Below, piece after piece: positions 31,026-43,025 of a stretch of 64,000 bases of DNA. The position numbers and the translations under genes are program-made. Below the pieces are notes generated by a model, which did not search any database, had not been told where the DNA came from, and saw nothing but the letters and a program-made list of their open reading frames with translations. The DNA comes from Toxorhynchites rutilus septentrionalis (taxonomy: Eukaryota; Arthropoda; Insecta; Diptera; Culicidae), in contig NC_073746.1 of the NCBI RefSeq assembly GCF_029784135.1, positions 294,896,089-294,960,088 of the forward strand. The letters are read 5' to 3'. How positions within the stretch are numbered: the stretch's first letter is position 1; each line of letters begins with the position of its first letter.

Positions 31026-31641
31026 AATTGTCAACACGATTTGAGCCCTCCCTGCATCATTGATCGAGTCGAGTCTTCAAAGCTTCCCAGCATTCCATTT
31101 ATCAGAGCTACACACATATTTGCGTGACCCATCGGAGGGGCGGCGGTGAGCGCTCAGAGCAGCGCTATTGGATCTAATAAATAAATGCATAAATTTCCTG
31201 AAATTAACAAAACCAAAGCTCGCTCGGTGGTCGTTTCGGCTGAGACGTGCAGCGCCCATGTGTTCCAATTATTCCAGTCGTACTTGGCTTTGGCAGCATA
31301 GAGTGCATTGAAATTTTTTTGTCGTCCCCTGTCGGTAGGGATAACCCACACGCCCACGCGTCCAGGGGGCAAAATTCTCACATTGGTAATTCACGCCCAG
31401 AATCAGCATGATGCAGCTACCAAACGTATCTTCTCAGTGCGTGTTAATTGCGCGAATCCGTGTTGCCAACTCTGGTGATTGTTTTTTTTGCGGTTAAGAG
31501 TACGAACTTTATTTGGTTCTGCAATTTCAGGACGATTATCAAAAAAATCATATTTTAATTATCATATGACTAACTTCACTTATGAACAATATTTGATTAG
31601 GACGTAGAGTAACCAATTCACCATCAGTTCTTGATTTTTTA
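31026..31641. other. Rest of unique block, nothing recognised
   Basis: Mixed composition with GGAGGGGCGGCGGTGAGCGC near 31133. No repeat border, RNA or protein family seen. It ends where an old repeat begins at 31642. Confidence 0.4.
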
Positions 31642-33030
31642 TTATTGACTAGCCGACCCTGCAAACTTCCAAAATGGATATAAATACTTTCAAACATTCA
31701 CGTTTCCTTACTAAGCGAACGTTCGTGGATCCAATCGAAGAACTATTCATTGATTGATCTTCTAATAGACTCTTTACAATATTCTTTTACTATAAATTTC
31801 CTAGTAATTCTACCTAAACTCATCATTATAATATAAAGTTATTGTAAGACACAATTCTTGCTCAAGATTCTTCAATCACTTGCAAATAATGTTTCTCCGT
31901 TACATGTTTGCATACATGTTTGATACAGAATATATTGTAGAATGAAGACAGCTCAAATCGGACTATTCCTTTCTCGAGTTTTGCGCTTATCAACACATTT
32001 GGCGATTCATTTTTGTTTATATAGTTAGAAGATTTAGCAGTGCGTTGTTTTACCTGAAAATCCATTTCCACTTTCGAACAAAGATCAATTTCGTTAGCGC
32101 AAACATCAAATGGACTAAAAACGCGTATCACGAAGTAATTGTAGAACATTTGGGGATTCAGTTCAACCTATTTTTCCCTATTTTTCTTCAGAGTTTTTCA
32201 AGAAATTTTCAATTACCTTGTTTAGTTGTTAATATGGTTGGTTGAAATCTTTCTCCTTCCAGTGGAAGGAGGTATGTCAAACCATCAAAGAAACACTTCT
32301 CGTACCCAAATACCCTCACATGTCAAGTTTGGCTCCGGGGGTCTCCGTAGCCACATTGGTTGCGCGTTCGCTTAGTAAGCGATCGATCGTGAGTTCAAAA
32401 CTCAGGGCCCTTATTGACCATCTTTGTGTTGTTACAGAATAACTTCGTCCACGCAACAATCATCAGCGATGGTGATCGATCCACGGTCGAAATAAGATCG
32501 ATTTATCCATACAACTGCTCAGCTCTGCAAGACACATCGGGCTGCTGTTCTATAAATAACTCAACAATGATCAATCAACTGTCTCCGCTGTCCGGTGGTC
32601 CCACTGGATAATGGAAGAACAGAAATAATACTCTTACGCCTAAATGGCTACTGTGTGAATGTACCACATGTAATGGTATAGAAGGAATACTGGCGAATGG
32701 CAACTGTGTAATGTGCTAATTATAGATATATGATAACCATGTGACATGTACACGATTAAAATTCGGCTCTGTTACAGCTAAAAAATGCTAATGAGCCTTA
32801 AATAAATAAATGGGATAAAAAAAAGTTTGGCTCCATTTGCTTCATTAGTTCTCGAGTAATGCAGGAAGTTGCCCCCTTAGAGAGGGATTGAAGAGTGTCG
32901 AACCATCATAGAAACATTTATTGTCCCTCAAAATCGAAGAACTATAGAAATATTTCTTGCGCCCTGAAACCTCCACATGCCAAATTTGGTTCCATTTACT
33001 TGATTAGTTCTCGAGTTATGCAGCCTTAAA
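31642..33030 (+). repeat. Old repeat starting CTAGCCGACCCTGCAAAC, split by a SINE
   Basis: The start and the segment ACATTCACGTT-CTTAC-AAGCGAACG recur at 33932-34030. The tail has internal near-repeats (CATAGAAACATTT and CCAAATTTGGTTCCATTT-CTT; ATTAGTTCTCGAGTTATGCAG). The SINE at 32337-32822 interrupts it. Class unresolved. Confidence 0.55.
32337..32822 (+). mobile_element. 486-bp tRNA-derived SINE with 12-bp target duplication
   Basis: The direct repeat AAGTTTGGCTCC flanks it (32325-32336 and 32823-32834). The head has an A-box-like TAGCCACATTGG (32348) and a B box GTTCAAAAC (32393-32401), with CTTAGTAAGC as a possible anticodon arm. A long unrelated body follows, ending in TAAATAAATAAATGGGATAA and A. 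This resembles the Feilai-type layout in Aedes, but identity is not tested. Confidence 0.85.
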
Positions 33031-33039
33031 GAGCTCGAA

Positions 33040-33310
33040 CCATCATGGAATATTTTGAAAAAGAATGTTGTGTATGCGGCGTAGTGTTGTAGAAAATGGT
33101 AAAAAATTGTAGCCATGAATCCATCATGTTGTTGGTTAATGAATTGTCTAAGACATCCATTCAAACAACGATGGCTTCGTTCGAGGGCTCCTATAGTTTC
33201 TGGGTGATATGCTGTTGAGAATTTTTGATCTATTGGTATTGTGGTTTTCTTTTTAACTGATTGTAGTAATTCGTTCTCATCCTTCAGCACTTTAGCTTTC
33301 AAATTATCAT
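33040..33310 (-). pseudogene. Ty3/gypsy integrase relic (part 1)
   Basis: The minus-strand frame includes STAYHPETIGALERSHRCLN, the integrase core motif around the third catalytic residue (Glu in GALERSH), and LRQFINQQHD after it. Integrase inserts retroelement DNA into the genome. The downstream part diverges. Its upstream (N-terminal) side stops exactly at the hAT-like element, and coding sequence resumes on the far side at 35640. Confidence 0.7.
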
Positions 33311-33404
33311 AGTGTCACCAGGGTTGCCATAATAAAATCTGTGTTTTTGGTCTCAAAAAATCTTTTTATCTGTGTTTTTCCTCAGAAAATCTGTATCGAA
33401 ATCT

Positions 33405-33910
33405 GTATTAACTCTTAGCGGTCATTTGTCTGCTCTCAGCCACCACAGCAAAGAAGTATACTTATATTATGATTTATGCAACAATTTATCAGTTCACACA
33501 CTTTCTCTAAACGGATTTTTATGTCTTGAGAACTTATTCACGAATACGGTACTCAGTATACACAAAAGTTGTCATCCGGCCTCGGGGAAAGGATTGATGA
33601 AAAACTCCATGTATTTCGGCACTGTATAGATGCAAAGAGCATTGTTTTGTATGTTCAAACAGAAAAATGAAAGGCGAAAAACGACAAACAAATGATCTCG
33701 ATGATACATGCGACAGATATCACGCGAAAAAGAATTATAGCAAATATTTTTTAATCATAAACATAAAAACATTGTTTACTAAATAGTAAACTTCTGATAA
33801 GAGTTTACATTTATCTTACCAAGTTAAACATCACTGCTTCTTCAAGTAAAAATAATTGCGACCAGTACGACATACATGTCGAAACTTAAGACCATTCAAA
33901 ACCAAAGGGT
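33405..33910. repeat. Copy of the GCTCTCAGCCACCACAG repeat
   Basis: Matches 27049-27250. Lies within the hAT-like element, so it was either part of it or inserted later. Confidence 0.5.
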
Positions 33911-34499
33911 TAAATGTATAAGTTCATTTAGCTGACCCGGCTAACTTTGTCCTGCCCAAAATTGATGTTTTGATATGAATACTTCTGTACATTCACGTTC
34001 TTTCAGAAAGCGAACGCTCGTGGCTTGAATTGGCTTGAAAATGAATTGATCAATATTTCAATTGGTACTTGTCACTGCTAGACACGAATGAATTTTAAAG
34101 TCTAAAATTCTATAATGGAAAACAAATATCAATCTATAATTTTAAATATTAACTCTATCAGATTACCAAGCTCGAGAGCAGTTTCAAATTGCTCTTATTT
34201 TTTCGATTTTGTTCTTTTTTCTTTCAAAATATTAGAAAAATACAATTTTTCTCACCGTTACATTGGACGGAGGGATCTCAGTTCAAATCGGACAATCTTT
34301 ACTCGAATTTGATAACCACATTTTTGTTAATCATTCTCATTTTCCACCTAAAAACCCAATAATATTTATAAAATGGCGAAACATAAATATCATTGTCGCC
34401 AAAATTAATTCCAATTGAATAAGTTAACTCCAATCGGAAAACTTATCATTGTAGAACAAATGCGTAATCATTTTTTATCGATTTAACTTTTGATTGCAG

Positions 34500-35035
34500 T
34501 ACAGGCAAAACTTGTTTTGTGCGGGGCATAGGGACCGCACAAAAAAAATCGCATAAACAAAATCGTGTGAAACTTCACCAGTAGCTTTGAAAAATCGTGT
34601 TCGGTACACATTTTGAAAAAAAAAATTTCTGTGCGGTAGATAGGAACCGCATAAAAAAAGCTTCCTCCAAGAAAATAACTTAAATTCACACCGTTCACCG
34701 TTCAATTTCCTTTTGTTTCCCTGCTTTGCGATGGGACAGTTTGCCTATTCGGTTGCGCATGGCTGTTTTGTGCCTTTAGTTGCATGCCGAAACGTGATGC
34801 TGTTAGAAATCATGTCATGCAAAAACTTAGAAAAGCTTAGAGCATTTGATGGGAGGAGAGGAATGATTTCAGAAGTGGACAATTGAGACGCAAATATGCT
34901 TTTTTCGTACTGAAATGCATATAAACAATCGAAAAAAACTAAATGGACGATAACTTCGTCAAATATGCTTCTCTTCATATACCGTACAAAAAAAAATCTC
35001 ACAAAAAAAACCGCACAAAAACAGGTTTTACTGTA
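34500..35035. mobile_element. MITE of the CAGGCAAAACCTGTTTTTGTGCGG family
   Basis: TACAGGCAAAACTTGTTTTG on the left and its inverse CAAAAACAGGTTTTACTGTA on the right, both followed inward by CCGCACAAAA-type repeats. TA at each edge may be the target duplication. No coding capacity. Related to 22209-22399. Confidence 0.75.
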
Positions 35036-35639
35036 CATATGCGTAGCCTATTTTTTTTTATTTTCCTTTTATTAAATATTCTTCAAAGCATTCTATCATT
35101 CTAATTAAAGTGGAGACAGACACAACAATATATAGACGACTCGAATCTGATCAGCCGTTCTCTTCTGATGATGAGCGAAAAGCGAAAAGCTTAGCTCTAG
35201 TATCATTGGTTGGCATAGTTATTATGAATTTGACGATGTTGATGGTGTCCACGTTAAAATTCGCATGCTAAAATTCGTGCTTTGGTAGAAAAAAGATAAA
35301 CAGTGATATTTATTTATTGTAAAGCTAGCTGATGACACAGACTTCGGCATCTTTTCGCATTAGAATGAACATGAGAAAGCAGTATTACACGCTACACATG
35401 AATGCCAAAATGACTCTCATTCAAACTGATTCGAATATTATATGAATAAAATTGGTGAGTTGGAAAAAATATTATTGTGATCAAGCCATAACTAATATTG
35501 AATCGTTATTTTGAAATATCTGTAAATCCGTATGGAACCCTAAAAAATCTGTAATCTGTATCTACAGATTCTTGGTTTCAAAAAGACTGAAAAATCTGTA
35601 TAAATACAGATTATTCTGTAGATATGGTAACCCTGGACG

Positions 35640-35810
35640 TCACTTAAATTATCATTGCATGCTTTTTTAAACGTTTCTATTCCATTCATGGTTCCAATCC
35701 CGGGAGGGATGTTAAATATTGGATCCTTTCCACTGATCGCAATTTTCTTTAGGTTCATTGTTTCGGCCATTTCGTTTATAAGTTGTATGCATATGGTTAT
35801 CATGGTCATA
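35640..35810 (-). pseudogene. Ty3/gypsy pol relic (integrase part 2)
   Basis: The minus-strand frame immediately beyond the hAT-like element has GIETFKKACNDNLSDV and is co-linear with the 33040-33310 relic. Further upstream, frame changes blur the integrase core. It is the N-terminal side of the same broken pol gene. Confidence 0.45.
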
Positions 35811-35884
35811 ATGGTTATAATTTATCATACCTTTGTTATAGGAGTACCGGTAAGTTTCTTGGTTTTTTTTTTTCAAAAATTAAT

Positions 35885-38690
35885 GCTTTAATTCTGCAAC
35901 AATGCACAATTCCCGGTAATTGTGCATTGTGATGCTCTTAGTGGAAATTAGCATTTAGAGCTCGACAGTTATTCTCTAGACAAAAACTATCTTAGACAAA
36001 GTTGTTACTTATGATAGAGCGCTCATTTTTATGTTATCAAAAAAAGAGTGACCAAACTTGTCGATGAAATACAAAATATAACTTTCTTTATATCTATCTT
36101 TATAGATAGAGGTACACATAATTCGACAAAGTTCTAGTCCCAGTTATTTCAGGCATCTTTGTAGAACAAAGTTTTTTTTCTATCTACTCAAATAATCGAT
36201 ATAGCGCCTTTTTTCTAAGTTACGTTAGGGTCATCGTGAAAAAAAACGTGTTTTTTGCTCTAACTTTTATAATTTAAATTCTACATGCAAACTGTCTTCG
36301 AAAGACTTTTAGCGCTTACTGATACAAACATTTTGAGATGCAGAACTTTTCAATATCTCAACTTCACTCAATATATATATAATATTAATATATCAATATT
36401 TCTTCCCAAAAAATACGCTCTCTTCAATTGTTTGTCATTCTTTCTGGGCAAACATAAACAAATTTTATTGGCGGCATTTGAAAGAGCATATTTTACTATA
36501 CATGATGTGTGATGTTTGAGTAAATTAAAATTGAAGTCATGAATTTTTGGGTAAAAAAACAATAATTTTGAGTAGGATTAAGATATTGACAAGTTCTGCA
36601 TCGCAAAATGTTGGTGTTGATAAGCTCTAAAAGTCGTACGAAGACAGTTTTGATGTAGAATTTGAAATATAAATGTTAAAGCAACAAAACCCGTTTTTTC
36701 ATGGTCACCCCAATGCAACTTAGAAAAAAGCGCTAATTCCATTATTTTAGAAGATAGAAAAATGTTTTGTTCTACAAAGTTGTTTAAAATAACTGATGCT
36801 ACAACATTGTCAAACTATGTTTAACTGTACCTATAAAGATAAGAAAGTTAGATATTTTATTTCATCGACAAAGAAACAAAACAATGTTGAAAGTACTCAC
36901 GGTTGCATGATCATTTGAGCCAAAATTCTTATGAATTATTAAACTGGTTGTTTTTTAACAGAAGACATTTATATCGTGGCTTATTTCGATTATTCATGTG
37001 GTAAAAAGGTCTAGAGAGCAGTCGTATGCTTAGTTCTCGAAAGCAGTAACATTATCACTGAAATTTTGATTAATTGGCGATTCTTATCTCACAACATACA
37101 CACCGACACTGAGAGCCTTCGAAACATCAATTTCTTAACGGTAAAATAATGAAACTTCGTTTGTTTCTATGAACGTGGGGGAGTGAAAATTCACTTGTAA
37201 ATATCACCTTTATCTGTCTTTTTCGACGTGATTTCACAAATATTCACTCCACGCTATCACATTAGCCTCGTATTCAGTGGGAGCTCTACAAAAATGTACG
37301 TTTATAATTGATAATTTACTTCCTGAAAATAGCATTTTTACATGGATGCGGTGGGCAATCAAATATAAACACAACGACTGACGTCACTATTTGCGAAATA
37401 GTTATGGCAGCGCATGCTATGTCGCTCGAAACTCGACCATCTTCATTACCTTTTTTCCAGGACATTGGGTAACCATGAAACAACGGTTTTTCTTCACTCT
37501 AACTTTTATATTTAAAATTCTACATCAAAACTGTCTTCATACGATTTTCAGAGCTTATCAATACCAACATTTTGCGAAATAGAATTTGTCAATATCTTAA
37601 TCCTGCTTAAAGTTATTGATGGGTTTTAATCCAAAAACTCATGATTTCAATTTTAATTTACTCAAACACGAAAAATAACATAGTTTTGGAAATCACACAT
37701 TATATAGAGTGAAGTTTGTTCTTCCAAATTCCGTCAACAAACATTTTTTATGTTTGCCCCAAAAAGAATGACAAACATATGTGTTTGCGCCGAGAGTAAA
37801 TTTTGAGCATCCCGAGTAAACGAGATCCACAACAGCGAAACAACATTAATTAGGTCTCTCGGGAGAGTAAGGTTTTTGGATTGCTTTGCATCGCTCTTTC
37901 GCTAGAGACAGACAGAACAGCTGATTGTGTGCAGTAATAGAGAATAGAACCGATTCAGAGACAGAAATATACGGACAACAGAATCGGTCAAATATATGTG
38001 TTCGCGTAAAATTCTGTGTTTGAATTTAAATATCTAAATATCTGTTGTATTAGTAAGTTCTAAAAGACTTTCGAAGACAGTTTGTATGTAGAATTTGAAA
38101 TATAAAAGTTAGAGCAAGAAATCAGTTGTTTTCATGGTGACCCTAACGTAACTTAGAAAAAAGGCACTATATCGGTTATCTCAAGAGATAGAAAAAAAAC
38201 TTTGTTCTACATCTTCTTCTTCTTAAATGACGTTAACGTTCCCTGTGGAACTTTTGCCGTCTCAACGTATGCATTAAGTAGCGTCATTTATTAATACTTA
38301 GTTGAGATTTCTTAAGCCAAATAACACGCCTTGAATGTATTCCGAGGGGCAAGCTCTAGAATACGCGTGACCACAGTGCAAGTCGAAGGAATTTCTCTGA
38401 CGAATTGTGAGACGCAAACCATTCGGCCACGGGTGCAATTTGTTCTACAAAGATGTCTCAAATAACTGGGACTACAACATTGTTGAACTATGTTTACCTC
38501 TATCTTTAAAAATAAGAAAGTTATATTTTGTATTTTATCGACAATTTTGATCACCCTATTTTTGATAACATAAATATGAGCGCTCTATCATATGTAACAT
38601 TTTTGTCTAGAGAATAACTGTCGAGCTCTAAATGCTAATTTCCACTTAAATGCATCTCCTGGAACATTGTGCAATGGTTACAAATTTAAT
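35885..38690. repeat. Fold-back element with four alternating blocks (FB-2)
   Basis: 35930-36310 (AGCATTTAGAGCTCGACAGT and after) returns inverted at 38045-38640. Two inner blocks alternate: about 36570-36890 is inverted and 37450-37700 is forward. A perfect 11-bp hairpin (AATGCACAATT/AATTGTGCATT) stands at the left end (35901-35928). A SINE interrupts the right arm (38212-38438). No coding region. Confidence 0.7.
38212..38438 (-). mobile_element. Serine-tRNA-like SINE with 11-bp target duplication
   Basis: TTTGTTCTACA flanks it at 38201-38211 and 38439-38449. On the minus strand it begins with A-box TGGCCGAATGGTT, typical of class II (Ser/Leu) tRNAs, then a body ending in (AAG)n. A B box is weak here but clearer in the 53809 copy. 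The left arm of the fold-back has the uninterrupted site near 36170. Confidence 0.82.
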
Positions 38691-38695
38691 ATATA

Positions 38696-38983
38696 GGGTT
38701 GGGGAAAAAGAAATGTTGTATTTCTGATCGAAATTTGACGCTTTATTTAACATACTTAAAATTATCCCCCCTTATAAAACCCCCTTCCTTATTTGCAAAA
38801 AACTCAAACAGCCAGTTTTCGCAAGCCTCTTTTGAGGCCAACTTAGTATCACCAAGAGCGTTTTGCATGGATCGGAATAGATGATAATCACTCGGAGCCA
38901 GGTCCGGACTATACGGTGGGTGCAATAGGACATCCCATTGCCATATATTGACAATATACGACATTTCTTTTCCCCCAACCGAA
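38696..38983 (-). mobile_element. 288-bp mini-mariner (internal deletion derivative)
   Basis: Ends GGGTTGGGGAAAAAGAAATG (left) and the inverse of CATTTCTTTTCCCCCAACC (right) lie between TAs at 38694-38695 and 38984-38985. On the minus strand the 5' terminal repeat runs directly into the third catalytic motif (PPYSPDLAPSDYHLF) and the C-terminal tail, so the first three quarters of the transposase are deleted. It sits at the edge of another mariner relic. Confidence 0.8.
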
Positions 38984-38985
38984 TA

Positions 38986-39655
38986 TATTCAATATTGTCC
39001 ATCGCTGGTACAACTTTTCCTTTTTTTCTGGCAATTCACGGATCCCTTTGCGGAAATAATCGGCCGGATTGTCGACTAACCACGAATCGATCCAAATTTT
39101 GGCTTCAGCAAAATTGGAGAAGTGCTGGTCAACCAGGCCATGTTGCATCGATCGAAAAAGGTAGTAATCGAACGGAGCAATGTCTGGAGAATACGGCGGG
39201 ATAGGACCTCCCACTTCAGCGTTTCCAAGTATGTTTTGATCGGTTTCGCGACATACGGCCGAGCATTGTCGTGCTGCAAAATAACTTCATCGTGTCTTTA
39301 CTCGTAATGTGGCCGTTTTTAGTTCAGTGCACGGCTCAAACGTATCAATTGTCGTCGGTAGAGGTCCCCCGTAATGGTTTCATTCGGTTTTAGCCGGGGT
39401 ATCCACCTGTTGCCCTACGTTTAGAATTGTCGTAATGGATCCACTTTTCATCACGGCGTTCAACATCTCGTGGCTTTAATTCACACGGCAACCAATGTAC
39501 TATCTTTTTGATCATTCCCATTGTTTTTAAACGATCGGATATGGTTTGCTGAGCTACTCCAAGTGTATCTGCAAGTTCTTGTTGCGTTTGTGACGGATCT
39601 TGATCGAGTAAAGCCTCCAATTTTTCATCTTCAAACGTTTTTCCAACGAATGTCT
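38986..39655 (-). pseudogene. Mariner (DD34D) transposase relic
   Basis: Read on the minus strand: helix-turn-helix (DPSQTQQELADTLGVAQQTI), first catalytic region DEKWIHYDN, second QHDNARPY, third PPYSPDIAPFDYYLF, whose Asp spacing is the mariner DD34D layout. The frame shifts several times between these motifs, and the N-terminus starts mid-domain at about 39655 where gypsy sequence resumes. The C-terminus ends at the mini-mariner. It inserted into the gypsy pol region. Dead copy. Confidence 0.82.
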
Positions 39656-39659
39656 GGAA

Positions 39660-40500
39660 ATTTGATTCACTGGAATAATAATCAAGTTACGCCATCTGTT
39701 GTAAAACCGAAGAAACTTACCGGTACACCTAATAGTATAATATTGCGTTCGAGCAAAAATTCTTTTCAGGTTTTTATTTTTGATGTAGATATTAATTTCA
39801 GTGATACTTAGTTCAAATGTTACTTTAGGTATATCAAAAGCATCTATATTGTTAAAAGAATCATAGGCTCTAAGGTGATCAGCCTTATTACCTGTGGGTT
39901 CATCAACTTGAGCTTGTGATTTATCTTTGGTCGTAGATCTGGTTTGTACTGGTAAAATTGACATTGTTTTAAGGTCTACAAGATTGATCTCGACACGTGA
40001 AAGAGCGTCAGGCTCGACATTTTCTTTCCCCTGCACGTGTTTAATATCAAAATTAAATTCCTCCAAATCAAGTTTCATACCTGTGAGCTTAGATGATGGA
40101 TTTTTCATCGAAAATAAATGTACTAATGGATTTTGGTCTGTCTTCACTGTAAATTTCCGTCCGTCCGTCCTAAAGTATGTAATTGCCCAATGTATCGCTG
40201 TATCGCTAGTTTTTGTTCTATTGTTGATTTATTGCTTTCGCCTTTTGTAAATTTTCTACTGGCATAAGCTATTGGTAATAATGTTCTTGCTTAAGTACAG
40301 CGCCACATGCAATCTTAGAATCATCTGTACTTAGGATAATTTTTTTTCAAAATGTTGTTGTATTTAAGGGCTTAAAAGTTCCCGTTTCAATGTTTCAAAT
40401 GAATTTTGGCATTCTTCAGTCCGATTAAAAACTGCTTTCTTTTTCAGCAAAGCATTCAATGGAGCTGAGATGAATCTTCTGTAATTATTACAAAATGCGA
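39660..40500 (-). pseudogene. Ty3/gypsy RNase H and connection region, relic
   Basis: The frame 39554-40147 includes DQNPLVHLFSMKNPSSKLTG, LDLEEFNFDIKHVQGKENVE and PDALSR, the end of the gypsy RNase H domain (removes template RNA during reverse transcription), followed by the pol connection. Further upstream (40150-40500), reading continues only with frame changes. The mariner relic cuts the downstream side at about 39655. Confidence 0.75.
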
Positions 40501-41253
40501 TAAATTGTCTGACATCGTCAGTGAAGCGACCCTAATTCCTCCATATATATGTATGCAGAGATGCTTGGAGAATACCTCGCCAAACCATTCTTCATATTTC
40601 ATTAAAGCTCACTTGCGCTTTGTCGTCAAGTTCCAAAAGTGCATCACCCTTGTCGAAAATCGAACACTTCTCTAATTATATTTTTGTTCAACTTATGTTG
40701 TTACCGAGTCTACATTTTTTTACTGACATCAATTTCGTTATTTTTGTGCGAGTGAAACAAATCTCAAGTTTCCACTCGGTTCGTGGCAGTTCAACACATA
40801 CGGGACATTTTTTGATTACTCGGCGCATAATTATTTATCGGAAGATATAGCAGAATAACTCCAAGCCCCTCCCCAGAAATTTGAAGGTAGAAGAATTAGC
40901 TTGTAGAATTAATTTCGGAAAAATAAAACAGTCGAGAGTTGCACGCTAACAGGATTGGCCAAGTTTTAGTTGCATGAAAAAAAGCCAAGACCGTTCAGGA
41001 AACGCTACATCAGTACTTTGTGGTTGTGGATATTTTGGCTGAACACCTTTGTTTTATCGGGTTGTATACCCTCGACTGAAATATGGTGCCCTGATAAGTT
41101 ACGTCTGCACAAAAGGATTAACATCTAGCGGGGTTTAATTTGAGGTTATATTGTCGTGATTTTTGATATTTTTTTTCTAGATTTAGGATGATTTATGGAA
41201 GATCCGATGCGCGAATGCGCGTTATGGCGATAGTCCACTAAGAGCTATCGTCA

Positions 41254-41570
41254 TCATACGCTGGAAGCTATTGGGTGAAATGTTAAGTCCGAAGATGGTC
41301 TATTAAATTCATAATGGCCTGAGTTTGTCGAAAATGCTGTATATTGTTTTGATTTTTCCTCTAGCTCGACTTGGTGATAACCGGACGTTAGATCAAGTGT
41401 AGAGAGATACTTTAGCTCTACCCAATTGATCAAGTATATCATCAATTTGGGGTAGGGGAAATTTATCTGCAATTACTTTCTTATTCAATTGTCTAAAATC
41501 TACAACAAGACGCCATTTTTTTGTCGTTGTTGGTAGATTTCTCGGGTACTAATAATACTGGGGAATTATA
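41254..41570 (-). pseudogene. Ty3/gypsy reverse transcriptase relic
   Basis: Across frame changes, the minus strand shows [10 protein letters not shown], then IDDILDQLG and [20 protein letters not shown] with YTAFST and HYEF after it. These are gypsy RT blocks around the first catalytic Asp (LDLTSGYHQ). Stops and indels prevent function. The YxDD-bearing part is not recognisable. Confidence 0.75.
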
Positions 41571-41879
41571 TGGTGATAAAGATGGTTGAATAATTTGTTC
41601 GTTGAAATATAAATAAGGGGGGAATAAGACAAGTCTAATTCGGCTAAACATTTTTCGTTGAATTGCAAAATATCGTAATTAAATAAAAGTTGGACTAAAT
41701 TTGTAAAATTTTGTTTAATTTTCACTGTATTGTTTGTTGTGTTGATAATTCTTATGAGTAGATTTTGTGGATTTAATCATGATTGTAATCCTGTAGATAG
41801 TGAAACACAATCTTGGTTTGGGACGTTCAATTTCATCATACTATAAACTTCACATCGTGGGGTTATTTTTTCGTTTAAT

Positions 41880-42250
41880 TTTTTTTGAATTGGAATTTGT
41901 ATCAGTTGAGAGTTTATTAAGCTAGTGAGAGTCCATGTGTTATAGTTGGTTATACATCCAAATTTTGCCAGATAGTCTCGTCCTAGGATTCCGTCTGTAG
42001 GTATGGGTAAGCATTCGGGAATAATTTGAAATTTATGGTTCTCGATAAAGTTGTTAGTTAATTGTAGTGGTACATCAATAGCTCCTAGTTTTTACTGGTT
42101 GCTGTTGTATACCTGTTATTGAACATGTTTGGCTTTCATCTATTATTGCAATATTGTTTAATTTTATGGGTTTAACTAATGGAATCTCCGCTCCTGAATC
42201 CACTAGAAAAGTACATTCAGAGTTCGCAACTTCTATTTCCGAAACCACAA
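41880..42250 (-). pseudogene. Ty3/gypsy aspartic protease relic
   Basis: TFLVDSGAEIPLV contains the DSG active-site motif, and PTDGILGRDYLAKFG is the conserved C-terminal flap-side motif. A stop lies between them near 42095. Retroviral-type aspartic proteases mature gag-pol. Confidence 0.75.
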
Positions 42251-42299
42251 AATTTGAAAAATTTGCGTTTATATTGAAAGTTCCGTTTACTGTTTACTG

Positions 42300-42657
42300 T
42301 TGATTATTGGTTACAATTAGTTGTTATCGTGGCAGTTGGGGTAGTTGCACAATGTGTTGCTGGCCAGACATAGGTTGTTGGTCTTGAATAATATGCTGAC
42401 CCCACAACTGGTACCTGTTAGGGGACCAGTTGGTTTTCCGGGGCCACACAATAAACATTTGGACTATGGTTTCGACCAGCCAGGAGGTCTGAAATTTGGA
42501 TTAAAATTTTGGCTTCTGGGCGATCCGAAATTAATTTGTTGATTGTTAATCGGATTTTGCCGTCAGTTGTTTCGTTGTGTTTGGTTATTTCTGCCTTGTA
42601 GGCGCATATTTGGATTGTTTCTCTCTCACCATTTACGTCACTGTTGTTTGTGGACAT
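42300..42657 (-). pseudogene. Ty3/gypsy gag nucleocapsid-like relic
   Basis: The minus-strand frame runs upstream of the protease and has a Pro/Arg/Asn-rich segment (SQNFNPNFRPPGW) and a CLLCG half-knuckle, as in gag nucleocapsid tails. A full zinc knuckle is not visible. Assignment rests mainly on position. Confidence 0.45.
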
Positions 42658-43011
42658 TTTCGCTTTTCCTCACACTTGCAGCTCTGAGGGCTTTGGCGCG
42701 CACGCACTTTCTGTACACTTTGTGGATTTTGAGTCCAGCCAATATCAAAAATAATGCCCAATATAAACCACAAAATGATTTCCGTATTTTCGTGGAACAG
42801 CGTATGTTGTTCCAAACTATTCAATATCGTCCGAATTGTCCGAAATGTTTTTTTTAGAATTAAGAAATCCCATTGTAAATTTTATAGTGTTTGTTTCACT
42901 GAATTTCGGTTCGATGCATTTGTTTGGAGTTACTTCAGTCCCAGGGCACTAGTTCACTGCATCGATAATAGTTCACTTCTGCCGATATTTACATATTTTC
43001 ACTCGTTCACT

Positions 43012-43025
43012 TGTCACGGTCGCCA
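43012..43025 (-). other. Primer-binding site of the Ty3/gypsy element
   Basis: On the minus strand TGGCGACCGTGACA immediately follows the LTR end ATTACA. This sequence type is the tRNA-primer site of mdg1/412-like elements, recalled as tRNA-Arg; that match was not checked. Confidence 0.6.

Larger units (their letters stand above)
33319..35635. mobile_element. hAT-like non-autonomous element with CAGGGTT ends
   Basis: The ends CAGGGTTGCCATA (33319) and TATGGTAACCCTG (to 35635) are inverted repeats, and both subterminal regions carry repeated ATCTGT/ACAGAT words. Flanks share GTCAC immediately outside (8-mers AGTGTCAC and GACGTCAC, 5 of 8 identical), compatible with a decayed 8-bp duplication. 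It splits an integrase reading frame. Inside are an old repeat (33410-33900), a TAGCTGACCC-type segment (33932) and a MITE. No transposase is seen; the class is inferred from ends and duplication size. Confidence 0.6.
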
